Assembly (NCBI RefSeq): GCF_000337895.1
Contig: NZ_AOMA01000048.1
Span: 1 to 51,845 of the forward strand
DNA length: 51,845 bases
Source: Halobiforma nitratireducens JCM 10879
GTDB lineage: Archaea > Halobacteriota > Halobacteria > Halobacteriales > Natrialbaceae
Direction: 5' to 3'
Made by a program: the position numbers and the translations under genes. Position 1 is the first letter of the stretch. Each line of letters starts with the position of its first letter. The notes below the pieces were generated by a model. It was not told where the DNA came from, did not search any database, and saw only the letters and a program-made list of their open reading frames with translations. This document shows positions 44,752 to 51,845 of this stretch, in pieces.

Positions 44752-45567
44752 TTAGTCGTCACGCTGGTAGATCCGCAACCGCGCATCGTGGACCGAAAAG
44801 GCCGATTTGAGATTCGGTGGGATGGTTTCGGCCTTGCCGATCACGAGGTAGCCATCCGGACGGAGCGATTCGGCGATGACCTCGAGCATCGACCGCTTGT
44901 ACTCGTTGTCGATGTAAATAAAGAGGTTCCGACAAACGACCATATCGAAGCCGGATTTCGGATCGTCGTTTATCAGGTCGTGCCGTTCGAAACTGACGCG
45001 TTCTTTGACCTCGTCGGCGATCCGATAGATCCGATCGTCGCGCTCGACGTACCGGGAGTAGTCGTCGAGAAAGGTAAGTTGGTCCTCCATGTCGACCGTC
45101 CTCGATTCCTCGTAGACGCCTGCTCTGGCCGTCTCGAGGGCGGGTTCGCTGATGTCGGTGCCGAGAATATCGATCGCGGAGTCGTCGATCCGTCGGTCGT
45201 CGTGGGCGAGCATCGACAAGGAGTATGGCTCGCGTCCGTCGGCACAGGCGGCGCTCCAGATGTCGACAGTATCGGTCCGGCCGTCCGCGTCGGCCGACAG
45301 CGTCCGGAGGACGTCCCGAATGCCCGACCAGACGTCCGGGTTACGGAAGAATCCAGTCACGTTGATGCTCATCGCCTCGAGCAGCGCCTCTTGCTCGTCG
45401 GGGTCCGATCGGAGCGTTGCCAGATAGTCGGCGTAGTCGTCGCTTTGGGTGCGACGCATCCGGGAGGAGACCCGTCGGTCGAGGTAACTATCGTTGTAGT
45501 GGCTGGTCGCGAACCGGAGTTCGTCCTCGACGAACGCGAGCAAGTCCTCGAACGCCTCGTCAGTCAT
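44752..45567 (-). CDS. cheR: Chemotaxis protein methyltransferase CheR
   Basis: This 271-residue protein has the CheR helical N-domain (YLDRRVSSRMRRTQSDDYADY), the substrate loop INVTGFFRNPDVW, the SAM-binding WSAACADGREPYSLSMLA, and the FDMVVCRNLFIYIDNE motif. It methylates glutamates on chemoreceptors, using S-adenosylmethionine. The start overlaps the cheD stop by 4 bp (ATGA), so it is the last coupled gene of the che operon. Confidence 0.95.
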   Translation of the reverse strand: MTDEAFEDLLAFVEDELRFATSHYNDSYLDRRVSSRMRRTQSDDYADYLATLRSDPDEQEALLEAMSINVTGFFRNPDVWSGIRDVLRTLSADADGRTDTVDIWSAACADGREPYSLSMLAHDDRRIDDSAIDILGTDISEPALETARAGVYEESRTVDMEDQLTFLDDYSRYVERDDRIYRIADEVKERVSFERHDLINDDPKSGFDMVVCRNLFIYIDNEYKRSMLEVIAESLRPDGYLVIGKAETIPPNLKSAFSVHDARLRIYQRDD

Positions 45568-46085
45568 AGTTCCGACACTCCGCTGGTTCCATCCGCTTCG
45601 GTGGTCTTCACCATAAGGGTACCGGAACCGGGGGTAAATTCGACGGTTCGACCGCGGTCGCCGCCGACGTCCTCCGCGACGAGCGGGACGCCGAGTTTGT
45701 CAAGTTCTTCCCGCGCAGCGACGACGTTTCGCTGGCCGACCCCGTCGCCGAAGCTTTCGAATTCGAACATATCACTTCCTCCCGCGATCTTAGCTTCGAC
45801 GGACGTATAACTCGCTCCTTTTTCGACCATCCGTCTCAGAAGCGCACGGATCGCGGTGTCGGCGTACTTTCCGGGTTTTCGTTCGCTGTTTTCGGCCGTG
45901 TCGCCGTCGGGTAACATCGCGTGGGCGAGCCCACCGATCCCGCTGTCGGGGTCATAGAGGGCGATCGCGAGACAGGAGCCGAGACCGTACGATTTGAGCG
46001 TCTCGTCGCCGTCGCTGATGGCCAGCTCGGAGATACCGACCTGGACCGGCGTTGGCGCGCCCGGTTCTGTTCCGTACGTTTTCAT
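45564..46085 (-). CDS. cheD: Chemoreceptor glutamine deamidase CheD
   Basis: This 173-residue protein has the CheD catalytic residues: Cys in LKSYGLGSCLAIALYD, His in GGLAHAMLP and Thr in RGRTVEFTPG. It deamidates receptor glutamines and in haloarchaea also interacts with CheC and the CheF link to the archaellum. The start ATG 46085 overlaps the long cheC stop by 4 bp. Confidence 0.93.
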   Translation of the reverse strand: MKTYGTEPGAPTPVQVGISELAISDGDETLKSYGLGSCLAIALYDPDSGIGGLAHAMLPDGDTAENSERKPGKYADTAIRALLRRMVEKGASYTSVEAKIAGGSDMFEFESFGDGVGQRNVVAAREELDKLGVPLVAEDVGGDRGRTVEFTPGSGTLMVKTTEADGTSGVSEL

Positions 46086-47353
46086 GTGTTATCGACTTCC
46101 TGGAAATCGGCGGTCGTCGGTGCGTCCTCGATCCGATCGACCTCGAGGTCGTTCAGCGCCCGCTCTAGATCGTCCTCGTCGGGGATCGCGTACACCTCAC
46201 AGTCGAACTCCTTTCCGTCGGCCGTAATGACGGTGTCGAATACGAACGCGAACTCCTGGTTCTCGCCGAGTTGGACGATCACGGGGTCGACGGCGGCGGT
46301 GCCGATGTCGTGGACGAACTCCGGCGTGGAGTGGTCGATCGTCGTGTCGAGTACGTTCGCCCAGCCGTCGAGGAACCCACTTGCCATGATGTTGCCCAGT
46401 TCCTTGATCGCGCTCGTCCCCATCTCGTCGAAGCTTTCGGGACCGTCAGCGTCGTCATCGTCGTCGCCGTCCCCGTCGTCCGACGCCATGGGCACCATCG
46501 CGTCGACGATCTCCCGCGCGGACTCCTCGTCGAACAGGAAAAGCAGGTAGCCGCTTGGAACGCCGTCGAACTCGAAGGCGACGCCGACGAGTCGTTCGTC
46601 GGGAACCTCTTCCGGGATCGCCTCGAGCGAGACGAAGTTGAGCCGCCGAATCTCGACGCTGGTGTCGATCCCGGTCAGCGTCGTCGCGGTCTTTGCGACC
46701 TCCTCGGCACCGCGTTCGGCCATCCGGTCGAACCCCTCGAGCTTGTCGTACTCGATGCCGCCGCTGGTGCGAAGTTGCTCGAGCACACGGGACATCGACT
46801 CTCGCTCGGGGAACAGGTAGTGACTGAACCCGACCTCGGTGTCGACGGCTTCGATATGGCTCTGAAAGAGCAAGGCGAGGTCGTCGTCACCCGGTGCTTC
46901 CTCGAGATCGCTGAAGAAGACATCCGCCGACTCGCCTTTGACGAACTCGGGCGTCGAGACGTCGATGACGGTCTCGAGGACGTCGGCCCAGCCGTCGATG
47001 AACCCGTTGTTCATGATATTGCCGACCTCCGTGGCGGCACTTTTGTTCATCTCGTCGAACTCCTCGGCGTCGGACTCGGAGACGATCGTCTCGACGATTC
47101 GGAGGGCGTTTTCCCGGTCGAAGACGACGACCGAGTAGCCCTCTATCGCGCCGCTGAGTTCGACCCGGACCCCGATCTTCTCCGTCGAGTCTTCGAAGTC
47201 GTGGCGAATCTCTCGACCACGCATGAAGTTGAGTTTCGTCACGCCGACTCGGGTTTCGACGTCGGTCATGTGAGTCAGCCGACCCGCCGCGAGCCCGGCA
47301 CCTTCTCGGGCCATTCGGTAGAACGTTCCGAGCGCGTTGACGTCGAGTTTCAT
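46082..47353 (-). CDS. cheC: Double-domain CheC (CheC2-like)
   Basis: This 423-residue protein has two CheC modules, about 1-205 and 206-423. Each has the phosphatase motif: SAATEVGN (Ser105-x3-Glu109-x2-Asn112) followed by NGFIDGWADVLETVIDVSTP, and SAIKELGN (near 314) followed by SGFLDGWANVLDTTIDHSTP. The Pro of each is also present. CheC removes phosphate from CheY-P. The two-module form resembles Halobacterium CheC2. An Asp-rich stretch (DDGDGDDDDDADG) sits in module 2. The start ATG 47353 overlaps the short cheC stop by 4 bp. Confidence 0.92.
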   Translation of the reverse strand: MKLDVNALGTFYRMAREGAGLAAGRLTHMTDVETRVGVTKLNFMRGREIRHDFEDSTEKIGVRVELSGAIEGYSVVVFDRENALRIVETIVSESDAEEFDEMNKSAATEVGNIMNNGFIDGWADVLETVIDVSTPEFVKGESADVFFSDLEEAPGDDDLALLFQSHIEAVDTEVGFSHYLFPERESMSRVLEQLRTSGGIEYDKLEGFDRMAERGAEEVAKTATTLTGIDTSVEIRRLNFVSLEAIPEEVPDERLVGVAFEFDGVPSGYLLFLFDEESAREIVDAMVPMASDDGDGDDDDDADGPESFDEMGTSAIKELGNIMASGFLDGWANVLDTTIDHSTPEFVHDIGTAAVDPVIVQLGENQEFAFVFDTVITADGKEFDCEVYAIPDEDDLERALNDLEVDRIEDAPTTADFQEVDNT

Positions 47354-47985
47354 GGGGAGTGGGATTGTGGCGTCGAACTCGAGTTCGAGGGCACCTCCAT
47401 GGCGTTGACCATCTCGACGAACGTCGCGAGGTCGGGGAACGCGTAGATTTCCGCCTCGATCTGGTAGCTTGGAACCGACAGATCCGAGTCGAAAAACAGG
47501 GCGAGCTCGTCGCCACCCAGCCCTGCGGTCCGGGTGACGATCTCGCCGCCAGGCGCGTAGACCAGCTGTGGGGCAGCGATGTCGATGACGCGTCCGAGGA
47601 CGTCGGCCCAGCCGTCGATGAACCCGCTTGCCATCATCGTCCCCATCTCCTCGACGGCGCTTCTCGCCATTTTGCCGGAGACGTCCGACATATCCTCGAC
47701 GACATCGTCGAGCATGATCGCCGTGATCTTCTTCGCGCTTGTCTCCGGGAAGAGGATGAGAATGTGGCCGTGTGGCGGGTCGTTGAGCCGAACCCGGACG
47801 CCGACGCGTTTCCCGTCGTCGAGTTGCCCCTCGAGGTCGTCGACGTCGATGAAGTTGGTCTTCGTTACCTCCATCTGGGCGTCTTCGCCGGTCAACTTGC
47901 TCATGTTGTCGGCAACGCCGTTGGTGCCGACTTTCGCCATTTCGTTTATGAAACTCAGCTTTCGGATATCGACTTTCATCGTCAT
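47350..47985 (-). CDS. cheC: Single-domain CheC with atypical active site
   Basis: This 211-residue protein matches one CheC module. The site expected at Ser-x3-Glu-x2-Asn reads SAVEEMGT (Ser109, Glu113, Thr116), so the catalytic Asn is replaced by Thr. The equivalent N-terminal half-site (NEMAKVG) has Lys where Asn would be. The conserved ASGFIDGWADVLGRVIDIAAP is intact. It may bind CheY or CheD without hydrolysing phosphate, a role I infer. It ends in ATGA overlapping the long cheC gene, and starts ATG 47985 within the micro-ORF stop. Confidence 0.9.
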   Translation of the reverse strand: MTMKVDIRKLSFINEMAKVGTNGVADNMSKLTGEDAQMEVTKTNFIDVDDLEGQLDDGKRVGVRVRLNDPPHGHILILFPETSAKKITAIMLDDVVEDMSDVSGKMARSAVEEMGTMMASGFIDGWADVLGRVIDIAAPQLVYAPGGEIVTRTAGLGGDELALFFDSDLSVPSYQIEAEIYAFPDLATFVEMVNAMEVPSNSSSTPQSHSP

Positions 47986-48152
47986 GTATCACTCCGTGTC
48001 CGTATCTGGGGTTGTCGTTGTCGCTGTCTCCGTGGTCGCGATCGCCCTCGAGGTCGGGTGTCGTACTCCGATCGAACTCGGACTCGGACTCGGACTCGGA
48101 CTCGAACTCGAGGGGTTCGCGTCGGGGACTCGTTTCTGGATCTCGTTTTCAT
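47982..48152 (-). CDS. 56-codon Arg-rich micro-ORF between cheA and cheC (doubtful)
   Basis: This frame starts ATG 48152, overlapping the cheA stop by ATGA, and ends TGA at 47982-47984, overlapping the cheC start by ATGA. It begins MKTRSRNESPTRTPRV and then has six Arg-Val dipeptides from a GTCCGA/GTTCGA repeat, plus RPRRQRQRQPQ. It has over 20 Arg among 56 residues, against the acidic proteome. The overlaps on both sides are what real coupled genes show, but the composition is unlike anything else here. It is probably a non-coding repeat spacer; I include it because its ends fit. Confidence 0.25.
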   Translation of the reverse strand: MKTRSRNESPTRTPRVRVRVRVRVRVRSEYDTRPRGRSRPRRQRQRQPQIRTRSDT

Positions 48153-51100
48153 AGTGTCGTTACGTCGAGGATATTGACGACCTGGCCACGACCTCGGACT
48201 GTTGCGCCGCTGAACCCGGGAATGCCGCCCATGAACCCTTCGAAGGGTTTGACGACGACTTCCTTCTGGTCCCGGACGCGGTCACAGTGGATGGCAATGG
48301 GGCGAACGTCGTCCCGAACGCGGACGACCATCCCGTCGTCGCCACCACCGGCGATCCTGCCGGCGACCGAGTCGTCGGATGCGGCCACACCGTCTGCACC
48401 GGCAGACGCAACGCTGCCGGTATCGGTCTCGATATCGGTACCGTCGTCGCTCGTCGTCTCCATCTCTTGGCCGCTTTCGGCGGCGGAACGGACCTCTAGC
48501 TCCCGATCGCCTTCGAACCCGAGTTCGTCCGCGAGCTCGAGCACCCGACACTCCTCGTCGCCGTCGACGATCACTGGCTCGCCGTCGGACGTTTCGACTG
48601 ACGTAGTCGATTCTACGTCCTGAACGACTTTGGTCGGGACGCCGAACTCGGTGTCGCCGACTTCGAGGAAGAGGACGTCTTCGATGGCGATCGAGACCGG
48701 AAGCGTCATCGTCACGGTCGTTCCCTGTCCGGGCTCGCTGTCGACATCGACCGTTCCGTCGAGGTTCTCGACGGTCCGCTTGACGACGTCCATCCCGACG
48801 CCGCGTCCGCTGACATCGGTCACCGAGTCGGTCGTCGAGAACCCGGGGTGGAACACGAGGTCGTAGGCTTCCTCGTCAGTGAGATCGTCGGCCTCCGACT
48901 CGTCGAGGGCGTCGGCCTCGACCGCTTCCGTGCGCAGTCGGTCGGGGTCCAGTCCAGCGCCGTCGTCCGAGACCGAAATCGTCACGCGGCCACGGGATCG
49001 GGTCGCGGTGACCTCGACGGACCCCTCTCGAGGTTTGTCGGCCGTTTCGCGTTCTTCGGGGGACTCTATCCCGTGATCGACCGCGTTTCGAACGAGGTGG
49101 ACCAGCGGATCACGAATCCGATCGAGAATACTCCGGTCGAGCTCGACACCCTCACCCGAGAGATCGAACGCCACCTCTTTTTCCTGTTCTCGAGCGATGT
49201 CGCGGACGATCCGCGGCAGCCGGTTGACGACGGTCTCGAGGGGGACAAGCCTGACGTCCATCACCGTCTCCTGGAGATCGGTCGTTAGCTCCGCCAGGTC
49301 CTCGAGTTCCGGCTCGACCTCGGTAATGTCGTCCCCGACCTCGGCCGCGTGTTGGAGTCGGACCCGGGTCGTCACGAGTCCTTCGACGAGCGTCCGGAGT
49401 TCGTCGATGCGGTCGACATCCACGCGGATCGACTGGATATCGTCGTCCCGGTCGTCGGCCCCGTCCCGGTCGGGGGTTTCGGGGAACGCGATCTCCGGTA
49501 TCTCGAGTTCCGGTTCCTCGACGACCCGCTCGAACTCCGGTTCCGTTCCGGGTCCTGTCCCGCTTTCGCTGCTACTCTCGCTTCTGTACCCGGTTTCGGA
49601 ACCCGAGCCGGCTGCGGTGGTGTCAGGCTCGGGGTCGTCGAACCCGGTTTCGAACCCGTCCTCGGACGGGTCCGATCCGATGGACGCGAACTCGTCGTCG
49701 TCCGTTTCGAACGACGAGGGAGAGTCGACATCTACGTCGACGTCGGACGCGAGCGTCGGGTCGTCGTCGAGCTCGATCTCGTCGATGACGTCGGTGTCAG
49801 TGCCTGTATCGGTGTCGGAGCCGTGTTCGGACTCCGAACCGAACTCGGCTGTCGACTCTGATCGAGACTGTGGCTCCGCTTTGGCCGACTCCATCTCCGG
49901 ACCGGAGTCATCACCAGCCCCCGTCTCGTCGGTCGTCGATTCGACGGCCGACTCGAACCGGAAGCCGCCGATCTCCTCGTGATCGTCGTCGGCACCGTCG
50001 TCGGTCGCGGCTTGGTCCGTCTGGTCGTCGCTTTCGGCTGTTCCGTCGTTTCCGAACTCCTCCGCGTCGAAGCTCGTCTCGAGCGAGAGGTCGCCGGTAC
50101 CGTCGTCGAACCCATCGTCCTCGACGTCGGGGTCGAACCCGTTGCCGGTCTCGAACGACGTTTCCCCGTCGAACCCGTTGCCGGTGTCGTCACCGAACGC
50201 CTCGTCGAATCCGTCGACCTCGCCGAACTCGGCTGCGGGGTCGTCGGCTGCGATGCCATCCGCGTCGGCGTCCGCGTTCGCGGTTTCGGTTTCGGTTTCG
50301 GTGTCCGGAACCGACTCCGAAACGTCGGTTTCGAAGCCGGAATCGAACTCGAGGTCCTCGCCGTCTGGACTGGGGTCGATCTCGAAGTCGTCCGCAGGAG
50401 CCGTGGTGGCTGTCTCTTCCACGTCGTCCCCGATCCGGTCGGCTCCTTCGCTCTCGACGCTGTCGGGATTATCGTCGTCCCCGACATCCGCTGTAGCCGC
50501 CCCAACGACCGCCGAATCGTCCGACTCGGCCCCAGTGTCTCCGAAGTCGACGATTTCGTCGGATTCCTCGTCGCCTTCGACGAGGAACGGTTCGCTTTCG
50601 TCGTCTCCGACCCAATCGTCGTCACCACTCGAGTCGACTGGGTCCGCCGCTTGCCCGCGCGTTTCGGCGTCGTCGGCTCCGTTAGCCGCTTTGGCCGCTC
50701 CAGGACCGTCTACGCTTTCGGCATCGGGAGCGACTCCGGGGAACGGCTCGACGGCGTCCGAGCCGGTTTCGGCCGCAGTATCGTCGACGACTTCGTCGGA
50801 TTCCGTCTCCGGGCTCGTCTCGAACGCTCCGTCGTCTTCGCCGTCTTCCTCGATGCCGGCGCTCGTTTCGGTCGGCGTCGACTCCGACTCGGCCGTACCG
50901 TCGTCTGCCACCTCTGGAGCGTCCGGTTCCGCCACGCTTCCGTCGGCATCGACGGGTTCGGCGTCGACTTCTGCCGTCCCCGCAGGGTCGGTCTCGGCGG
51001 CAGCCGGCTCCGTCGCGGGTTCGTCGGCGTCTTCGAACAGGTCGTCGAACTCGTCGACCGCGTCCGTCTCCGACGTCTCCGCCGGTTCGTCGACCGCTCC

Positions 51101-51821
51101 AGTAGCTTCGGCGACGGATTCGGACGCCGAATCGGATTCGGATGTTGGCTCGGACTCGGGCTCGGACTCGGACTCGAGTTCGAAGTCCTCGTCGGCCGAC
51201 CGTGCGTCCTCGAGGAACGCCTCGTCGTCCTCGTCGGCTTCGTCTCCGAGCAGTTCGTCCATTCCGACCTCGTCGTCGGAGTCGAACTCGTCGAACTCGA
51301 GTTCGTCCAGTTCGTCCTGGAGTTCGTCGAAGCCGACCATCTCGACTTCGTCTTTGAGCTCTTCGAAGACCGCGCTTGCGTCTTCGACCTGTTCGTCGTC
51401 GCCGCTCGCGTCGATATCAGCGGCCGGTGTGGCTCCCGTATCGTCGGCAGCGGCCTCGACGTCGGTATCGGACTCGGAGTCGACCGACGCATCGGCGGCC
51501 GGCTCCGCCTCGTCGTCTACGTCGACCGCCTCGTCGACAGGGTCGGTATCGATGTCTTCGAGGAGGTCGTCGAACGACCCCGCATCGCCCATGTTCTCGA
51601 AGGCTTCCAGATCCTCGTCTTCCTCGACGTCTTCGACCAGTTCGTCGAGGTCGTCGAACTCGTTGAACTCGTCGAGCAGTTCGTCGACCTCGAGTTCTTG
51701 TGCTTCGTCGGGAGAGAGGTCAGCGCCGGGTGCTGCTCCGGGCTCGAGGTCCGCGAGCGGATCGTCTTCGTCCACCGAATCGCTCGGGCCAGTCGGCGAG
51801 GAGTGGGTACCGGGTCCGATC
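48149..51821 (-). CDS. cheA: Chemotaxis histidine kinase CheA, truncated at the contig end
   Basis: From the right: no HPt (P1) domain lies in the window. The visible frame is first about 800 residues of Asp/Glu/Ser/Gly-rich linker (about 51821-49440). The dimerisation helices (VDVDRIDELRTLVEGLVTTR) follow at about 49435-49270. The kinase domain follows with N-box RDPLVHLVRNAVDHG (about 49065-49110), G1 SDDGAGLD, F-box HPGFSTTDSVTDVSGRG and G2 PGQGTTVTMTLP. Last is a CheW-like P5 ending ILDVTTL. The visible first residues MCIRDR come from adapter sequence, so the true start is off the window. CheA phosphorylates CheY and CheB in response to receptor signals. Confidence 0.93.
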
Positions 51822-51845
51822 CTGTCTCTTATACACATCTCTGAT
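51822..51845. other. Nextera transposon adapter (assembly artefact)
   Basis: CTGTCTCTTATACACATCT at 51822-51840 is the exact 19-bp Tn5/Nextera mosaic end. The next five bases, CTGAT, match the start of the older Nextera (Epicentre) adapter tail as I remember it. Reading it backwards gives the MCIRDR start on the antisense strand, a known adapter-derived artefact in protein databases. Confidence 0.95.

Noticed and set aside
46082..47992. 636-codon reverse-strand protein spanning both cheC genes
   Set aside because: The first 213 codons are an Arg-rich shadow of the short cheC gene; the real long CheC starts at 47353.
49979..51844. 621-codon open frame on the forward strand through cheA
   Set aside because: Antisense of the acidic linker; its end (SYTHL) is a known adapter artefact.
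1..51845. CRISPR array, prophage or toxin-antitoxin system
   Set aside because: I saw no regularly spaced repeats, no phage structural genes and no paired small toxin/antitoxin genes. The short tandem repeats found are inside genes or spacers.

Overview
This window is a high-GC, acidic-proteome archaeal sequence and almost certainly comes from a haloarchaeon (class Halobacteria; a Natrialbales-like member is my guess, not proven). The reasons are Asp/Glu-rich proteins with Asp/Glu/Ser/Gly linkers, TATA-like boxes about 25-30 nt before start codons (leaderless transcripts), GTG and ATG starts without clear ribosome binding sites, twin-arginine lipoproteins, and several small protein families found mainly in haloarchaea. 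Both ends look like contig ends from a draft assembly. The left edge lies in what looks like the right end of an IS200/IS605-type element. The right edge carries 24 nt of Nextera transposon adapter fused onto a truncated cheA.

Layout. 1-10.5 kb: housekeeping and single genes. These are a DUF389 membrane protein whose 3' end runs into the IS end, a zinc-finger protein, a PHP-domain protein, a Mut7-C nuclease-like protein beside DNA polymerase X, a DUF5788 protein, a rhomboid protease with an N-terminal zinc finger, endonuclease V, an SDR oxidoreductase and a zinc-ribbon membrane protein. 10.6-19 kb: a universal stress protein, a small winged-helix protein, a MATE exporter with a palindromic operator, an ArsA/Get3-type ATPase coupled to an aminotransferase, a CinA-type amidase, a DUF457-like membrane hydrolase, a decayed gamma-glutamyltransferase fragment, and two membrane proteins.

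19-28.7 kb: a coherent polyamine/amine-nitrogen cluster. It holds a class III aminotransferase, an NrpR-like regulator, a PotD/F-type binding lipoprotein, a PotA-type ATPase, a permease in which PotB and PotC are fused into one chain, a nitrilase-family amidohydrolase, a decayed second NrpR-like gene, and an agmatinase-type ureohydrolase. Together they suggest uptake and breakdown of polyamines or agmatine under regulation by nitrogen-type regulators. 28.8-33.2 kb: a DUF5789 protein, a CPBP-like membrane protease, a Tat lipoprotein, an NTF2-like protein, tatA, tRNA-Arg(CCT) and an acyl-CoA dehydrogenase.

33.5-43.1 kb: a type IV pilus operon. It has a PilB-type ATPase with a roughly 480-residue acidic tail, a PilC-type membrane protein, then five consecutive small proteins, each starting with a class III (prepilin) signal, so probably a full pilin/pseudopilin set. 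43.1-51.8 kb, opposite strand: a translationally coupled chemotaxis operon read right to left (cheA, a 56-codon Arg-rich micro-ORF, single-domain cheC, double-domain cheC, cheD, cheR), followed by a PD-(D/E)XK-like hypothetical protein. The pilus and chemotaxis operons converge with only a few bases between them. CheA is truncated: its HPt domain lies beyond the contig, and about 800 residues of acidic linker precede its dimerisation and kinase domains.
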